Source of the DNA: CBCYMI01 sp965183855
GTDB taxonomy: Bacteria > Pseudomonadota > Alphaproteobacteria > Caulobacterales > Maricaulaceae
Direction of reading: 5' to 3'
DNA: 23,275 nucleotides
Assembly (NCBI GenBank): GCA_965183855.1
Contig: CBCYMI010000040.1
Coordinates: 1-23,275 of the forward strand
Part shown: positions 16,090-23,275 of the stretch, one piece after another
Layout: every line of letters starts with the position of its first letter
Position numbering within the stretch: position 1 is the first letter of the stretch
Notes under the pieces: generated by a model
The model's input: only the letters and a program-made list of their open reading frames with translations
What the model was told of the DNA's origin: nothing
Database searches by the model: none
Position numbers and translations under genes: made by a program

Positions 16090-16129
16090 ATTATAACTAG
16101 CTCAATTTTGGATATTTGAAGGATATAAA

Positions 16130-16639
16130 ATGTTTGCGGTAATAAAAACAGGTGGAAAACAATATAAGGTATCTCCTCAGGACATTATTATAATAGAAAA
16201 AGTCGCGGGTGATACAGGAGAGATTGTCCATTTTGATCAGGTATTAATGTTAGAAAATAAAGAGAAGGCAGAAATAGCACAACCTGTTTTGAAAAATGCC
16301 TGCGTTTCTGGAGAAATTATTGAGCAGCGTAAAGCTAAGAAAATAACGGTTATCAAGAAAAAGCAGAGAACAAATTATACGCGGAAAAAAGGGCATAGAC
16401 AGGAAGAAACAGTTATTCGAATTATTGATCTTGAGGCAAAACTGGCAAAAAAAACAACAAAACCTTCTGTAAAATCAGAGATAAAAAAGAGCCAGGATCA
16501 AATAAAATCCCAGAAAAAAAATGTTAGCAAGTTTGTCAAAAAAGAGGATGCCATTAAAAAGGATGATCTGAAAAAACTTTCAGGTGTCGGTGCTGTGCTT
16601 GAGAAAGAAACTCAACACAAATGGAATCACAGCATTTGA
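16130..16639 (+). CDS. rplU: 50S ribosomal protein L21 with C-terminal extension (frameshifted near the end)
   Basis: Residues 1-103 are ordinary L21: MFAVIKTGGKQYKVSPQD, KNACVSGEIIEQRKAKKITV and RRKKGHRQ-type sequence (YTRKKGHRQEETVIRI). L21 binds 23S rRNA in the large subunit. A lysine-rich linker (about 105-150) leads to DDLKKLSGVGAVLEK, the start of the helix-hairpin-helix tail found on alphaproteobacterial L21. The frame then leaves the family and stops at 16639. Skipping one base in the purine run at 16604-16610 restores LNTNGITAFEQIAGW and the rest of the tail to a stop at 16757. The rRNA-binding core is intact, so the gene may work even if the break is real. GAAGGA precedes the ATG. 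rpmA is an unusual 400 bp further on. Confidence 0.93.
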   Translation: MFAVIKTGGKQYKVSPQDIIIIEKVAGDTGEIVHFDQVLMLENKEKAEIAQPVLKNACVSGEIIEQRKAKKITVIKKKQRTNYTRKKGHRQEETVIRIIDLEAKLAKKTTKPSVKSEIKKSQDQIKSQKKNVSKFVKKEDAIKKDDLKKLSGVGAVLEKETQHKWNHSI

Positions 16640-16757
16640 ACAAATTGCAGGCTGGACAAAGAAAGAAATTGCAGAGTTTGATGAAAAGCTTGATTTTAAA
16701 GGGCGCATAGAACGAGAAAATTGGGTTGCTCAGGCGAAAGAATTAATTAAAAAATAA
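16608..16757 (+). other. rplU: Out-of-frame 3' end of rplU (helix-hairpin-helix tail)
   Basis: This frame has no start and continues the L21 tail: KLNTNGITAFEQIAGWTKKE, then IAEFDEKLDFKGRIEREN and WVAQAKELIKK to TAA at 16755-16757. It matches the typical alphaproteobacterial L21 C-terminus throughout, showing that the shift is confined to one base near 16607 and is recent or an artefact. Confidence 0.8.
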
Positions 16758-17155
16758 CACAGGTTTTTTCTGTTTTTGGTTAATCATATGCCTTATTGAG
16801 CTTTGGCACTAAACTGGGTATGATCTTGGCGTATAGAATGTTTGTTCTTTCAAGTTTAGAGTTCGTTTATTATAAGGTAGAAGATGTTGTTTTTATCCTT
16901 AAGAAAAATAATATTTTTTGCTAAAAAGTTCAGAAATAAGCTTTTTTAGTGTTGTATTCTCATGTTTCTTTTGATAAAAACAAATTCTGAGTATAGAGAG
17001 GTGGCTTTTTTAGTTTTTATATCAGGCAGAATCTCTACTTTTAGTAGAATTGCTTGTTTTATAAGATAGAATTAATAACAGAGTTCGCAAGGAACAGAAT
17101 TTAAGATAATAGCCAAATTGGTTATTTAAATAGGAAGTTTTAAGGAGTTAAAGAC
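16758..17155. other. 398-bp spacer between rplU and rpmA
   Basis: No frame or RNA gene is supported. A bulged hairpin lies at 17026-17053: TCTACT and AGTAGA around a TTT loop, extended by AT/AT and GCA/TGC pairs. In most relatives rplU and rpmA are tens of bases apart, so this spacer is long. rpmA may have its own promoter here, but I see no good consensus. Confidence 0.5.
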
Positions 17156-17419
17156 ATGGCGCATAAAAAAGCAGGGGGCTCATCCAGAAATGGTCGTGAT
17201 TCCATCGGGCGTCGTCTTGGTGTGAAAAAATTTGGAGGTGAAGCTGTCGTACCAGGTAATATTATTGTTCGTCAGCGTGGTACAAAAGTGTATCCAGGAA
17301 CAAATGTTGGCATGGGAAGAGATCATACACTCTATGCTCTATGTACTGGAAATGTCTCTTTTTCCAGAAAAAAACATGGACGTGTTTTTGTATCTATTAT
17401 GGAAAAACAAGCCCCCTAA
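17156..17419 (+). CDS. rpmA: 50S ribosomal protein L27
   Basis: An 87-residue L27, full length: MAHKKAGGSSRNGRDS at the N-terminus, which reaches toward the peptidyl transferase centre, then GRRLGVKKFGGEAV, PGNIIVRQRGTKVYPGTNVG and GRDHTLYAL. No Firmicutes-type cleaved extension is present. AAGGAG lies 9 bases before the ATG. A G-C-rich hairpin plus T8 follows at 17474-17517 and probably ends the rplU-rpmA transcript. Confidence 0.97.
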   Translation: MAHKKAGGSSRNGRDSIGRRLGVKKFGGEAVVPGNIIVRQRGTKVYPGTNVGMGRDHTLYALCTGNVSFSRKKHGRVFVSIMEKQAP

Positions 17420-17473
17420 ACCAAGGTGTGAAGGAAACCAGATCTGGATCGCCAAAGAGGTGACCCGGTAAGA

Positions 17474-17517
17474 ACAGCAGAAGGACGGGTTACCCCGTCT
17501 TTTTTTTCTTCTGTTGT
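17474..17517 (+). terminator. Rho-independent terminator after rpmA
   Basis: GACGGG-TTAC-CCCGTC (17484-17499) followed by T8 is a classic terminator. The flanks ACAGCAGAAG (17474-17483) and CTTCTGTTGT (17508-17517) can also pair at 9 of 10 positions, around the stem and T run. The outer arm lies just before the acetyltransferase ribosome site. Confidence 0.85.
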
Positions 17518-17534
17518 ATCATATGGAGGTTTCG

Positions 17535-18083
17535 ATGCCTGTGGAAAATATTAAAACAGATAGATTGATATTAAGAGCTCTTGATTTAAATGATTCAAGA
17601 AGCATTATGCAGTATGCTCAAAGAGATGAGATTGCCCATACAGTTTATTCTGTTCCAATGCCTTATTTTCCATTAGCGATAGAAGGTTGGATTTTAATGG
17701 CGCGTGCCCAATACTATCTTCAGAATATTCACAGATTTTATGCGCTTGCGATTTGTCAAAATCAGAATAATAAGATGATTGGTACAATAACACTTGCAAA
17801 ACATTGTGAAGATTCAAATAAGCAGGAATATTATGTGTTGGAATACTGGATTGCAAAACCATATACTGATACTGATTATGCATTGGAAGCAATAAGAGCC
17901 TTCTTGACGTATATTAATAAACGCTGGGGCATTCAAGATGTTTCTACATATTTGTTTAAGGATAGTCTTGTTTTGATGAATCAATTAAAACAGTTGAATT
18001 TTAGACTCATTAATGAATGTGTTCAAAAGTTTCATTTTTTAACCAATCAGCCTATTTTTTTAAGGGAAATGCTTTGTAAATAG
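17535..18083 (+). CDS. GNAT family N-acetyltransferase
   Basis: A 182-residue protein with GNAT sequence: IKTDRLILRALDLNDSRSI at the start, a central strand MIGTITLAKH, EYWIAKPYTDTDYALEAIRA where the acetyl-CoA-binding turn and helix sit, and YLFKDSLVLMNQLKQLNFR near the end, the usual place for the Asn-x-x-S helix of RimJ-like enzymes. The target could be a protein N-terminus or a small molecule. In alphaproteobacteria a GNAT gene commonly lies between rpmA and obgE. I chose the ATG at 17535 because GGAGG sits 5 bases upstream; in-frame starts at 17523 (ATG) and 17514 (TTG) would place that site inside the gene. Confidence 0.82.
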   Translation: MPVENIKTDRLILRALDLNDSRSIMQYAQRDEIAHTVYSVPMPYFPLAIEGWILMARAQYYLQNIHRFYALAICQNQNNKMIGTITLAKHCEDSNKQEYYVLEYWIAKPYTDTDYALEAIRAFLTYINKRWGIQDVSTYLFKDSLVLMNQLKQLNFRLINECVQKFHFLTNQPIFLREMLCK

Positions 18084-18159
18084 AGATAGTTTATTTAGAA
18101 GAACAAAATAAAAAGGAATATAAGGTTTATGTGAATAGGATTTTTTGAATATAAATTAT

Positions 18160-18190
18160 AAAGATATCTGTTTGAATTGGTATCTTTTTT
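18160..18190 (+). terminator. Weak hairpin with T run after the acetyltransferase gene
   Basis: AAAGATA (18160-18166) pairs with TATCTTT (18181-18187) across a 14-base loop and is followed by more T. An overlapping GGTAT/ATACC pair competes. The stem is low in G-C, so strength is doubtful. Downstream, TTGTACTTAA-like words repeat at about 18219-18262. Confidence 0.35.
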
Positions 18191-18381
18191 AATACCAGAT
18201 TTGTTTTGATATGGATTCTTTGTGCTTAATATGAATTTTTTGTACTTAATTTTGTACTTAAATAAAAGGCATTTTGGTCTAAACATGTAATAATTCTTAT
18301 AAATCTTTGTTTTTTATTTGTTAGGAGTTTGACGGATCTGTTTTTGTATGAATCTAAATATATAAGATGTAATCAACCAAA

Positions 18382-19422
18382 ATGAAATTTCTTGACCAGG
18401 TAAAAATATATGTTGAATCAGGAACCGGCGGTGCGGGGTGTGTTTCTTTTCGAAGAGAAAAATTTATTGAATATGGGGGACCAGATGGAGGTGATGGAGG
18501 TAGAGGTGGGCATGTTTGGGCGCGCGCTGTTGAGGGATTAAATACACTGATTGATTATCGCTATCAACAGCATTTTAAAGCTCGAACAGGAGGGCATGGC
18601 ATGGGTAAAAACCGTACAGGAGCCTCTGCAGAAGACATTATTTTAGATGTTCCTTCAGGAACACAGATTTTGGATGTAGATAAGAAAACGATTCTTGCAG
18701 ATTTAATAAAAACAGGCGATCGTGTATTATTAGCAAAGGGTGGGGAAGGGGGCATTGGTAATCTTCGATTTAAATCGTCTACTAATCAAGCCCCAAGAAG
18801 AGCAACACTTGGGAAGACAGGTGAGGCAAGATGGCTTTGGCTACGGTTGAAACTTATTGCCGATATTGGTCTTATAGGGCTTCCAAATGCAGGAAAGTCA
18901 ACATTGATTTCTGTATTAACCAATGCGCGACCTAAAATTGCATCTTATCCTTTCACTACACTATATCCAAATTTAGGTGTTATTGATTTGCCAGGAGGAG
19001 AGCGCAGAATTATTGCAGATATTCCAGGTCTTATTGAAGGGGCATCAAAGGGAGAAGGGCTTGGGTCAAGATTTTTGGGACATGTAGAAAGAACCAAAAC
19101 CTTATTACATATTATAGATGCAAGTCAGAGAAATCCACTAAATGCATATCGTCTTGTTCGCAAGGAATTGAAAGCTTATGGGGATCATCTGGATCAAAAA
19201 CAGGAAATTATTCTTTTAAACAAGGCTGATGTTATAAAGGCTGAACGGATTGAAAAAATAATTTCTAGTTTCAAAACCAATATAGGAAATATTCCTGTTG
19301 TTATTTCTGCTTATACGGGCTCTGGAATAAAAGCATTATGCTATCGTATTCATCAAGAGCTTAATCTATCTTTAACAGAAACAGCTGATTTCACCACCCG
19401 ACTAACAGATAAATTTTCTTGA
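18382..19422 (+). CDS. obgE: GTPase Obg (CgtA), 50S subunit assembly
   Basis: A 346-residue Obg GTPase of normal length. The glycine-rich Obg fold (1-159) shows VESGTGGAGCVSFRREKF, GGPDGGDGGRGG, and AKGGEGGIGN. The GTPase domain has G1 GLPNAGKST (166-174), switch region FTTLYPNLG, G3 DIPGLIEGA (213-221), G4 NKAD (280-283) and G5 SAYTGSG (309-315). It helps large-subunit maturation and stress control. No strong ribosome site precedes the ATG; TTGACG at 18329 could be part of a close promoter. nadD follows after 49 bp, so the two are probably co-transcribed. The proB gene often found between obgE and nadD in relatives is absent. Confidence 0.97.
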   Translation: MKFLDQVKIYVESGTGGAGCVSFRREKFIEYGGPDGGDGGRGGHVWARAVEGLNTLIDYRYQQHFKARTGGHGMGKNRTGASAEDIILDVPSGTQILDVDKKTILADLIKTGDRVLLAKGGEGGIGNLRFKSSTNQAPRRATLGKTGEARWLWLRLKLIADIGLIGLPNAGKSTLISVLTNARPKIASYPFTTLYPNLGVIDLPGGERRIIADIPGLIEGASKGEGLGSRFLGHVERTKTLLHIIDASQRNPLNAYRLVRKELKAYGDHLDQKQEIILLNKADVIKAERIEKIISSFKTNIGNIPVVISAYTGSGIKALCYRIHQELNLSLTETADFTTRLTDKFS

Positions 19423-19471
19423 AAATGTTAAGCGCTTCATTGTACTGAGATAATAATAAAGAAATAGAGCC

Positions 19472-20110
19472 ATGAATATTAACCGAACTGGATTATATAA
19501 AAGAAGGTTAAAGGATTTATCTTCATTAAATAGAATGAAGATAGGGTTGTTTGGAGGAAGCTTTAACCCTGCGCATAAAGGTCATTTTGAATTGGCTAAA
19601 ATGGCATTAAAGCGTTTGAATTTGGATCAGATTTGGTGGCTTGTTAGTTCAGGAAATCCACTAAAAACAGAAACAGGTAATTATCGAAAGAGACTGAATT
19701 CAGTAGAAGAAATTATTGTGGAGCATCCAGATATGTTTGTTTCTTTTCTGGAGCAAGATTTAAAAACCTGTTATACAATTGATCTGTTAGAGCAATTAAA
19801 ACAGAGATTCCCATCTATTTACTTTGTCTGGATCATAGGAGCAGATAATTTAAACCATATTCATTTATGGAAACAATGGAAGAATTTATTTTTGTGTTAT
19901 CCGATTGCTGTTTTTGCGCGTCCAATGCAGTCTATTAAGGCAAGGCTTGGGATTGCAAGTCAATCCTATCAATTTTGTCGTTATTCTGAACAAACTGCAC
20001 ATTCTCTTATATATCAGTCTGCTCCTTGTTGGTGTTACATTACTTGCCCGTTAAAAAATATTTCCTCAACACAGATTAGAGAAAACATCATATCAACCAG
20101 TGTATTATAA
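19472..20110 (+). CDS. nadD: Nicotinate-nucleotide adenylyltransferase
   Basis: A 212-residue NadD with GGSFNPAHKGH at 28-38 (nucleotide-binding T/HxGH site), WWLVSSGNPLK, VWIIGADNLNHIHLWKQW and SSTQIRE near 198-204. It joins nicotinate mononucleotide and ATP to form deamido-NAD in NAD synthesis. The first 21 residues (MNINRTGLYKRRLKDLSSLN and R) are an extension before MKIGLFGGSFNP; the ATG at 19535 is an alternative start, but neither start has a strong ribosome site. The gene follows obgE closely. A 271-bp spacer without evident features separates it from rsfS. Confidence 0.93.
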   Translation: MNINRTGLYKRRLKDLSSLNRMKIGLFGGSFNPAHKGHFELAKMALKRLNLDQIWWLVSSGNPLKTETGNYRKRLNSVEEIIVEHPDMFVSFLEQDLKTCYTIDLLEQLKQRFPSIYFVWIIGADNLNHIHLWKQWKNLFLCYPIAVFARPMQSIKARLGIASQSYQFCRYSEQTAHSLIYQSAPCWCYITCPLKNISSTQIRENIISTSVL

Positions 20111-20381
20111 ACAGAATATTCAAACTGATATTGAGCATAAATAAAGTTCTGAACGAATAAAGGTCAGCTAATAATATGAATGTTTTTTATAGATATTGAA
20201 AATTGCTTAAAAAAGAGTTATATATAAGAGATAGCTATTAGGTGATTCTGTCTGTAAATTTATGATTTTAAATGTATAGAAAAAGGATTTTACTAATCGC
20301 TAATAAATATTGTAATACGCCCGAAAGGAAAAGACACTGCCAGTTTATGATATAAAGTCTCCTCTTTCAGATAAGGTCAGG

Positions 20382-20741
20382 ATGCAGGAAGAAGCAAAAA
20401 CCGAAAAACTGATCGCTATAATCATATCTAGTTTGGAAGATGGAAAGGGAACAGATATTGTTCATATCGATATGAGAAATAAATCTGTTTTAACTGATTC
20501 AATGATTATTGTATCGGGTCGCTCTCATCGCCATGTTAATGCATTGGCATCTCGGTTGCTTTCTGAGATTAAGAAATCTGGACATAAGAATATTAGTGTT
20601 GAAGGAATGCCAATGTGTGATTGGGTATTAATAGATGTGGGAGATGTTATTATTCATGTTTTCTGCCCAGAGGTTCGGGCATTTTATAATCTTGAGAAAA
20701 TATGGTCTATTGATCAGGAAGATCTGGAATGCTATGCTTAA
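20382..20741 (+). CDS. rsfS: Ribosomal silencing factor RsfS
   Basis: A 119-residue RsfS: IISSLEDGKGTDIVHIDMRN at 14-33, LTDSMIIVSGRSHRHVNALA, EGMPMCDWVLIDVGDVIIH and the end FCPEVRAFYNLEKIW. These are the family's conserved blocks. It binds ribosomal protein L14 and prevents subunit joining when nutrients are short. An AAGG lies 5-8 bases before the ATG. It sits between nadD and rlmH as usual, 64 bp before rlmH. Confidence 0.95.
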   Translation: MQEEAKTEKLIAIIISSLEDGKGTDIVHIDMRNKSVLTDSMIIVSGRSHRHVNALASRLLSEIKKSGHKNISVEGMPMCDWVLIDVGDVIIHVFCPEVRAFYNLEKIWSIDQEDLECYA

Positions 20742-20805
20742 ATCAAAATAGTGAAACAGTGGCAAAGCATGTTTTTGTGCAATATTAGATTTTGATTGTT
20801 ATGAA

Positions 20806-21279
20806 ATGCGAATAGGCATATATAGTGTTGGTCGATTGAAAAATTGTCCAGAAAAAGAGATTTTTGATCGTTATTTTGATCGTAGTAGATCTTTGGGGGG
20901 ATATTCTGGATTTACAAACCTCCATGATTATGAAATAGATCCCAGGAATTATTCAAATAAAACAAGCCAGTATAAGCAGTTTTTGCAGATTATACCAAAA
21001 GCGTCATATAAAATTATATTGGATGAGACAGGAAGAGAATTATCTTCTATTGAATTTTCAGCATTACTAAAAAAGCTGAGAATGAGTTATGCAGGAACAG
21101 AGATCGCCTTTCTAATTGGAGGGGCTGAGGGACATGATCAAAGACTAAAACAGGTGGGAGATCAGGCATTGACCTTTGGATGTATGACATGGCCACATAA
21201 AATGGTGCGTGTGATGTTAATGGAGCAAATCTATAGAGCCTTTACGTATCTTAAAGGCATGCCTTATCATAAAGATTGA
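20806..21279 (+). CDS. rlmH: 23S rRNA (pseudouridine1915-N3)-methyltransferase RlmH
   Basis: A 157-residue SPOUT methyltransferase. FLIGGAEGHD at 102-111 is the SAM-binding knot, and WPHKMVRVMLMEQIYRAFTY leads to the C-terminal PYHK, which stands for the usual YH-R end. LDETGRELSSIEFSALL is also conserved. It methylates pseudouridine 1915 in helix 69 of 23S rRNA on the assembled ribosome. An ATG at 20801 is out of frame. Two hairpins follow in the gap to envC. Confidence 0.95.
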   Translation: MRIGIYSVGRLKNCPEKEIFDRYFDRSRSLGGYSGFTNLHDYEIDPRNYSNKTSQYKQFLQIIPKASYKIILDETGRELSSIEFSALLKKLRMSYAGTEIAFLIGGAEGHDQRLKQVGDQALTFGCMTWPHKMVRVMLMEQIYRAFTYLKGMPYHKD

Positions 21280-21427
21280 ATTCTAACTATAATTATATGT
21301 TTTGATTAAGATTTAGAATCTTGGAATGTATTAAGAATAAATGCTTCCTTTTTCTTCATTATTGAGTATCCTGTTATTCCTAAAAATTAGCATTTATTTA
21401 ACCAAATTTGAAAGAAGATAGAATTAA

Positions 21428-21478
21428 CCTGTCATACAGGCTTTAAGATAAACATTACCCCCTTATAAAGGGTGTTTT
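21428..21478 (+). terminator. Two hairpins after rlmH, the second terminator-like
   Basis: CCTGT-CAT-ACAGG (21428-21440) is a perfect short stem. ACCCCCTT-ATA-AAGGGTGT (21457-21475) pairs except for one C-T mismatch and ends in TTTT. Together they probably end the rlmH transcript ahead of envC. Confidence 0.5.
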
Positions 21479-21531
21479 AAAAAGTACTTGAATTTGTTTT
21501 TCAAATCAGGTTTATCATCAAAGAAGATCAA

Positions 21532-22194
21532 ATGTTCTGTTTCATTATTCTAACAAACAAGATTATAGATATGCGTTTTTGGATTAAAAAACAGCAGGAG
21601 TTTTTCACAGGGCTGGCTTTTGTTTTTTCTGTCTTTTTGAATATCGGACTTAGAATAGAAAAAGGGTGGACTCAAGAGAAAATTACACAAGAAAACATCC
21701 TTTCGATTAAACAAAAACAAAAACAGGCGGATGAAAAACGGAAGAATTTGGAAAAAGAAAGAAAACAGACTCTTAACCAGTTAAGGTCTCTTCAAAAAAA
21801 ACTGGCATTGAATGCATCAGAAGCACAAAAGCTGGAGCATAAAATAACTTTGGCTGAAAATGAAATAAATGCCTTACAAAGAAATAAAACGAAAGCAGAA
21901 TATCAATTAAGGAAAGATCATGATTCTTTGAGAAACTTACTTGCGGCATTGCAAAAAATAGAGCAGAGCAAGCCTCCTGCATTGTTGGTAAGTCCAGATG
22001 ATGTAATAAAAGCTGCCAGAGCAGCTGGGCTAATAGCAGAAATAACACCTTTAATTGAATCTCGTGCAAATAGACTAAAACAAAAACTTAAAACATATGC
22101 CTTATTAAGGAAAGAGCTTATTAATAAACAAGAAGTTTTTTTAAAAAGTCAGAACAGGCATTGGCAATTAAATATACATCTATTAAAAACATGA
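21532..22194 (+). CDS. envC: Murein hydrolase activator EnvC, N-terminal coiled-coil part (frameshifted gene)
   Basis: This is the first part of an EnvC-like protein: a hydrophobic export segment (FFTGLAFVFSVFLNIGL, about 24-40), then a long coiled coil (about 50-150) with KQKQKQADEKRKNLEKER-type charge and LRSLQKKLALNASEAQKLEH. PALLVSPDDVIKAARAAGLI is a conserved EnvC block. EnvC works in the periplasm with FtsEX to switch on cell-wall amidases at division. After codon KQEVF the frame leaves the family and stops at 22194; the correct reading continues in the next frame at T7A5 (22136-22147), where one base seems lost. ATG 21532 has AAGAAG upstream; ATG 21571 is an alternative that would start MRFWIKKQQEF, a more usual export signal. 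Confidence 0.82.
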   Translation: MFCFIILTNKIIDMRFWIKKQQEFFTGLAFVFSVFLNIGLRIEKGWTQEKITQENILSIKQKQKQADEKRKNLEKERKQTLNQLRSLQKKLALNASEAQKLEHKITLAENEINALQRNKTKAEYQLRKDHDSLRNLLAALQKIEQSKPPALLVSPDDVIKAARAAGLIAEITPLIESRANRLKQKLKTYALLRKELINKQEVFLKSQNRHWQLNIHLLKT

Positions 22195-22820
22195 TTGTAA
22201 CAAAACAAATATATCAAAAACAGCTTTTAATAGATACGAAACGAGAAGCAAAACGTGTTTCAGAGCTTGCTAGTCAAGCAAAAACACTTTCTGAATTATT
22301 GGCAAAATTACAAGCTTTTGGTGCGGGGGTTATACCACGTTTAAAACCTGAGAAATCTCATTCTAAAATAGGATCAAATGCTTCGATGAATTTGGTTTCT
22401 TCACATAAGCTCAAACAGGTTAAAAAATTAGGTAGAGCGTTTATTCGAGCAAAAGGTCGTTTGCTGGATCCAACAACAGGTTTCATCACAAAATGGTATG
22501 GGCAGGATGGTCATAAAGGGGTGACATATAAAACAAGGAAAAATGCACAAATTATTGCTCCATATGATGGATATATAGAATTTGCAGGATTGTTTGGTAA
22601 TTATGGACAAACTTTAATTTTAAATGTTGGCAGTGGATATCATATTTTGTTAACAGGTTTAGAAAGCTTAACAGGATATGCGGGACAAACAGTTATTAAG
22701 GGGGAACCTGTTGGTAAAATGTCTGGGACAGATAAAATACCAGAACTTTATTTTGAAATCAGACGCCAAGGTGTCCCTGTTAATCCAACACTTTGGTTAA
22801 GAAAAAGGAAGACAGAATAA
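22161..22820 (+). CDS. envC: Murein hydrolase activator EnvC, C-terminal LytM (M23-like) part (frameshifted gene)
   Basis: The frame runs open from the T7A5 tract; the TTG at 22161 is only its first possible start, and KKSEQALAIKY just before continues the coiled coil. The C-terminal LytM domain (about 100-215) has GFITKWYGQDGHKGVTY, IIAPYDGYIEFAGLFGNYGQ, GYHILLTGLES and ELYFEIRRQGVPVNPTLWL. The usual zinc-binding HLH of active M23 peptidases is ELY here, so the domain is an activator, not an enzyme, as in EnvC. With one base restored, both parts give a protein of about 430 residues, normal for EnvC. ctpA follows after 209 bp, the usual neighbour. Confidence 0.85.
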   Translation: MAIKYTSIKNMIVTKQIYQKQLLIDTKREAKRVSELASQAKTLSELLAKLQAFGAGVIPRLKPEKSHSKIGSNASMNLVSSHKLKQVKKLGRAFIRAKGRLLDPTTGFITKWYGQDGHKGVTYKTRKNAQIIAPYDGYIEFAGLFGNYGQTLILNVGSGYHILLTGLESLTGYAGQTVIKGEPVGKMSGTDKIPELYFEIRRQGVPVNPTLWLRKRKTE

Positions 22821-23029
22821 ACAAACCTTGAATTTATTACAGAAATGTTTAATAAAAAAGGCTTCTTTAAAAAGATTTGAAAAAAGTATAAATTATACTA
22901 TTATAAAATAGTGTAAAGGATAAAGACATAGTATTGTTTTATTATTATAAATGGAATTAACCTGTTTAAGAAATTTTAGGGTTATCAATAAGAAATTGCC
23001 AATGTAGACTTAAAACTTTGGAGTAAGTA

Positions 23030-23275
23030 ATGCGTAATTTAATTAGAGCAGGTTTTATCGCTTTGATTTCTGGGCTTAGCCTTTTATTTATTGTTTTTGC
23101 AACAGCGCAAAACAACCAAGATATCAAAAAAAACGAAGAAGTCTTTCAGCATTTAAAATTATTTGCTGATATATTGGCTCGAGTTCAAACTGATTCTGTT
23201 AATGTTCCTGATAATAAGGTTTTAATTGAATCTGCGATTAATGGCATGCTTGGAAAACTGGATGCTCATTCTAGC
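23030..23275 (+). CDS. ctpA: Carboxy-terminal processing protease CtpA (S41), 5' end
   Basis: 82 codons up to the window end. A signal sequence (LIRAGFIALISGLSLLFIVFATA) is followed by a helical segment (EEVFQHLKLFADILARVQTD) and then KVLIESAINGMLGKLDAHS, the conserved start of S41 proteases (usually LDPHS). CtpA trims or degrades periplasmic proteins, including cell-wall hydrolases. The PDZ and Ser-Lys catalytic parts are beyond the edge. GGAG lies 6 bases before the ATG. Position after envC agrees. Confidence 0.88.
   Translation, partial: MRNLIRAGFIALISGLSLLFIVFATAQNNQDIKKNEEVFQHLKLFADILARVQTDSVNVPDNKVLIESAINGMLGKLDAHSS

Larger units (their letters stand above)
15549..16129. other. Long leader and promoter region upstream of rplU
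   Basis: 581 bp with no gene. It contains a near-consensus promoter (15836-15863), a hairpin in the following leader (15882-15919) and a three-unit 17-bp repeat just before rplU (16040-16089). The 15549-15830 part, which must hold the hydrolase promoter, shows nothing specific. Confidence 0.55.

Noticed and set aside
16604..16610. Programmed +1 frameshift in rplU
   Set aside because: The site (GAG AAA GAA ACT) has no rare or stop codon of the kind used in known +1 shifts, so an indel is the simpler explanation.
17232..17471. 79-codon frame overlapping rpmA
   Set aside because: Alternative frame of L27; no family match and no ribosome site.
1..23275. CRISPR arrays, tRNA or rRNA genes, prophage, toxin-antitoxin or defence genes
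   Set aside because: No regularly spaced repeats, no tRNA T-arm (GGTTCGAATCC-like) motif, no rRNA sequence and no matching protein families were seen on either strand.

Overview
The window is AT-rich bacterial chromosome, roughly one third G+C by eye. Gene content and order point to an alphaproteobacterium, most likely an AT-rich relative of the acetic acid bacteria (Acetobacteraceae) such as an insect-associated lineage. The main evidence is the block rplU-rpmA-GNAT-obgE-nadD-rsfS-rlmH-envC-ctpA, an L21 protein with the alphaproteobacterial helix-hairpin-helix tail, and fsa-DUF484-xerC placed divergently from priA. Taxonomy is inferred from order and motifs only.

Layout. 1-1085 (-): the start of a dsbD-like thiol:disulfide interchange gene, split by a frameshift and running off the left edge. 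1304-2989 (-): an exported beta-propeller protein of the choice-of-anchor I type. 3237-3782 (+): an exported NTF2/SnoaL-like protein. 3868-6385 (-): priA, split by a frameshift at a T9 run. 6738-9141 (+): fsa, a DUF484 gene and xerC, the last two overlapping. 9142-11625: gene-poor DNA holding two short DUF465 (YdcH-like) genes, a 22-bp direct repeat, a strong AT hairpin, and a 1.1-kb stretch without a recognisable gene but with a Fur-box-like palindrome. 11626-13869 (+): a heme block, hemS/hmuS and hmuT, without the usual permease and ATPase. 13875-14547: a decayed IS1595-family insertion sequence beginning 5 bases after the hmuT stop codon. 14725-15534 (-): an alpha/beta hydrolase. 15549-23275 (+): the ribosome and cell-wall housekeeping block from rplU to the 5' end of ctpA.

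How the genes work together. priA (replication restart) and xerC (chromosome dimer resolution) are genome-maintenance genes. rplU, rpmA, obgE, rsfS and rlmH serve the large ribosomal subunit, and nadD makes NAD. envC (amidase activator) and ctpA (periplasmic protease) act on the envelope. hemS and hmuT would bind and handle heme, but the transporter core is not here.

Most notable: four normally intact genes (dsbD, priA, rplU, envC) are each broken by an apparent one-base indel, three of them at A/T homopolymers. This means homopolymer errors in the assembly, real decay, or rescue by transcriptional slippage. There is also a full-length but dead IS1595 copy with decayed ends and a possible target duplication, and a PriA with several zinc-ligand cysteines replaced. 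I found no CRISPR array, tRNA, rRNA, prophage or clearly new defence or biosynthetic system.
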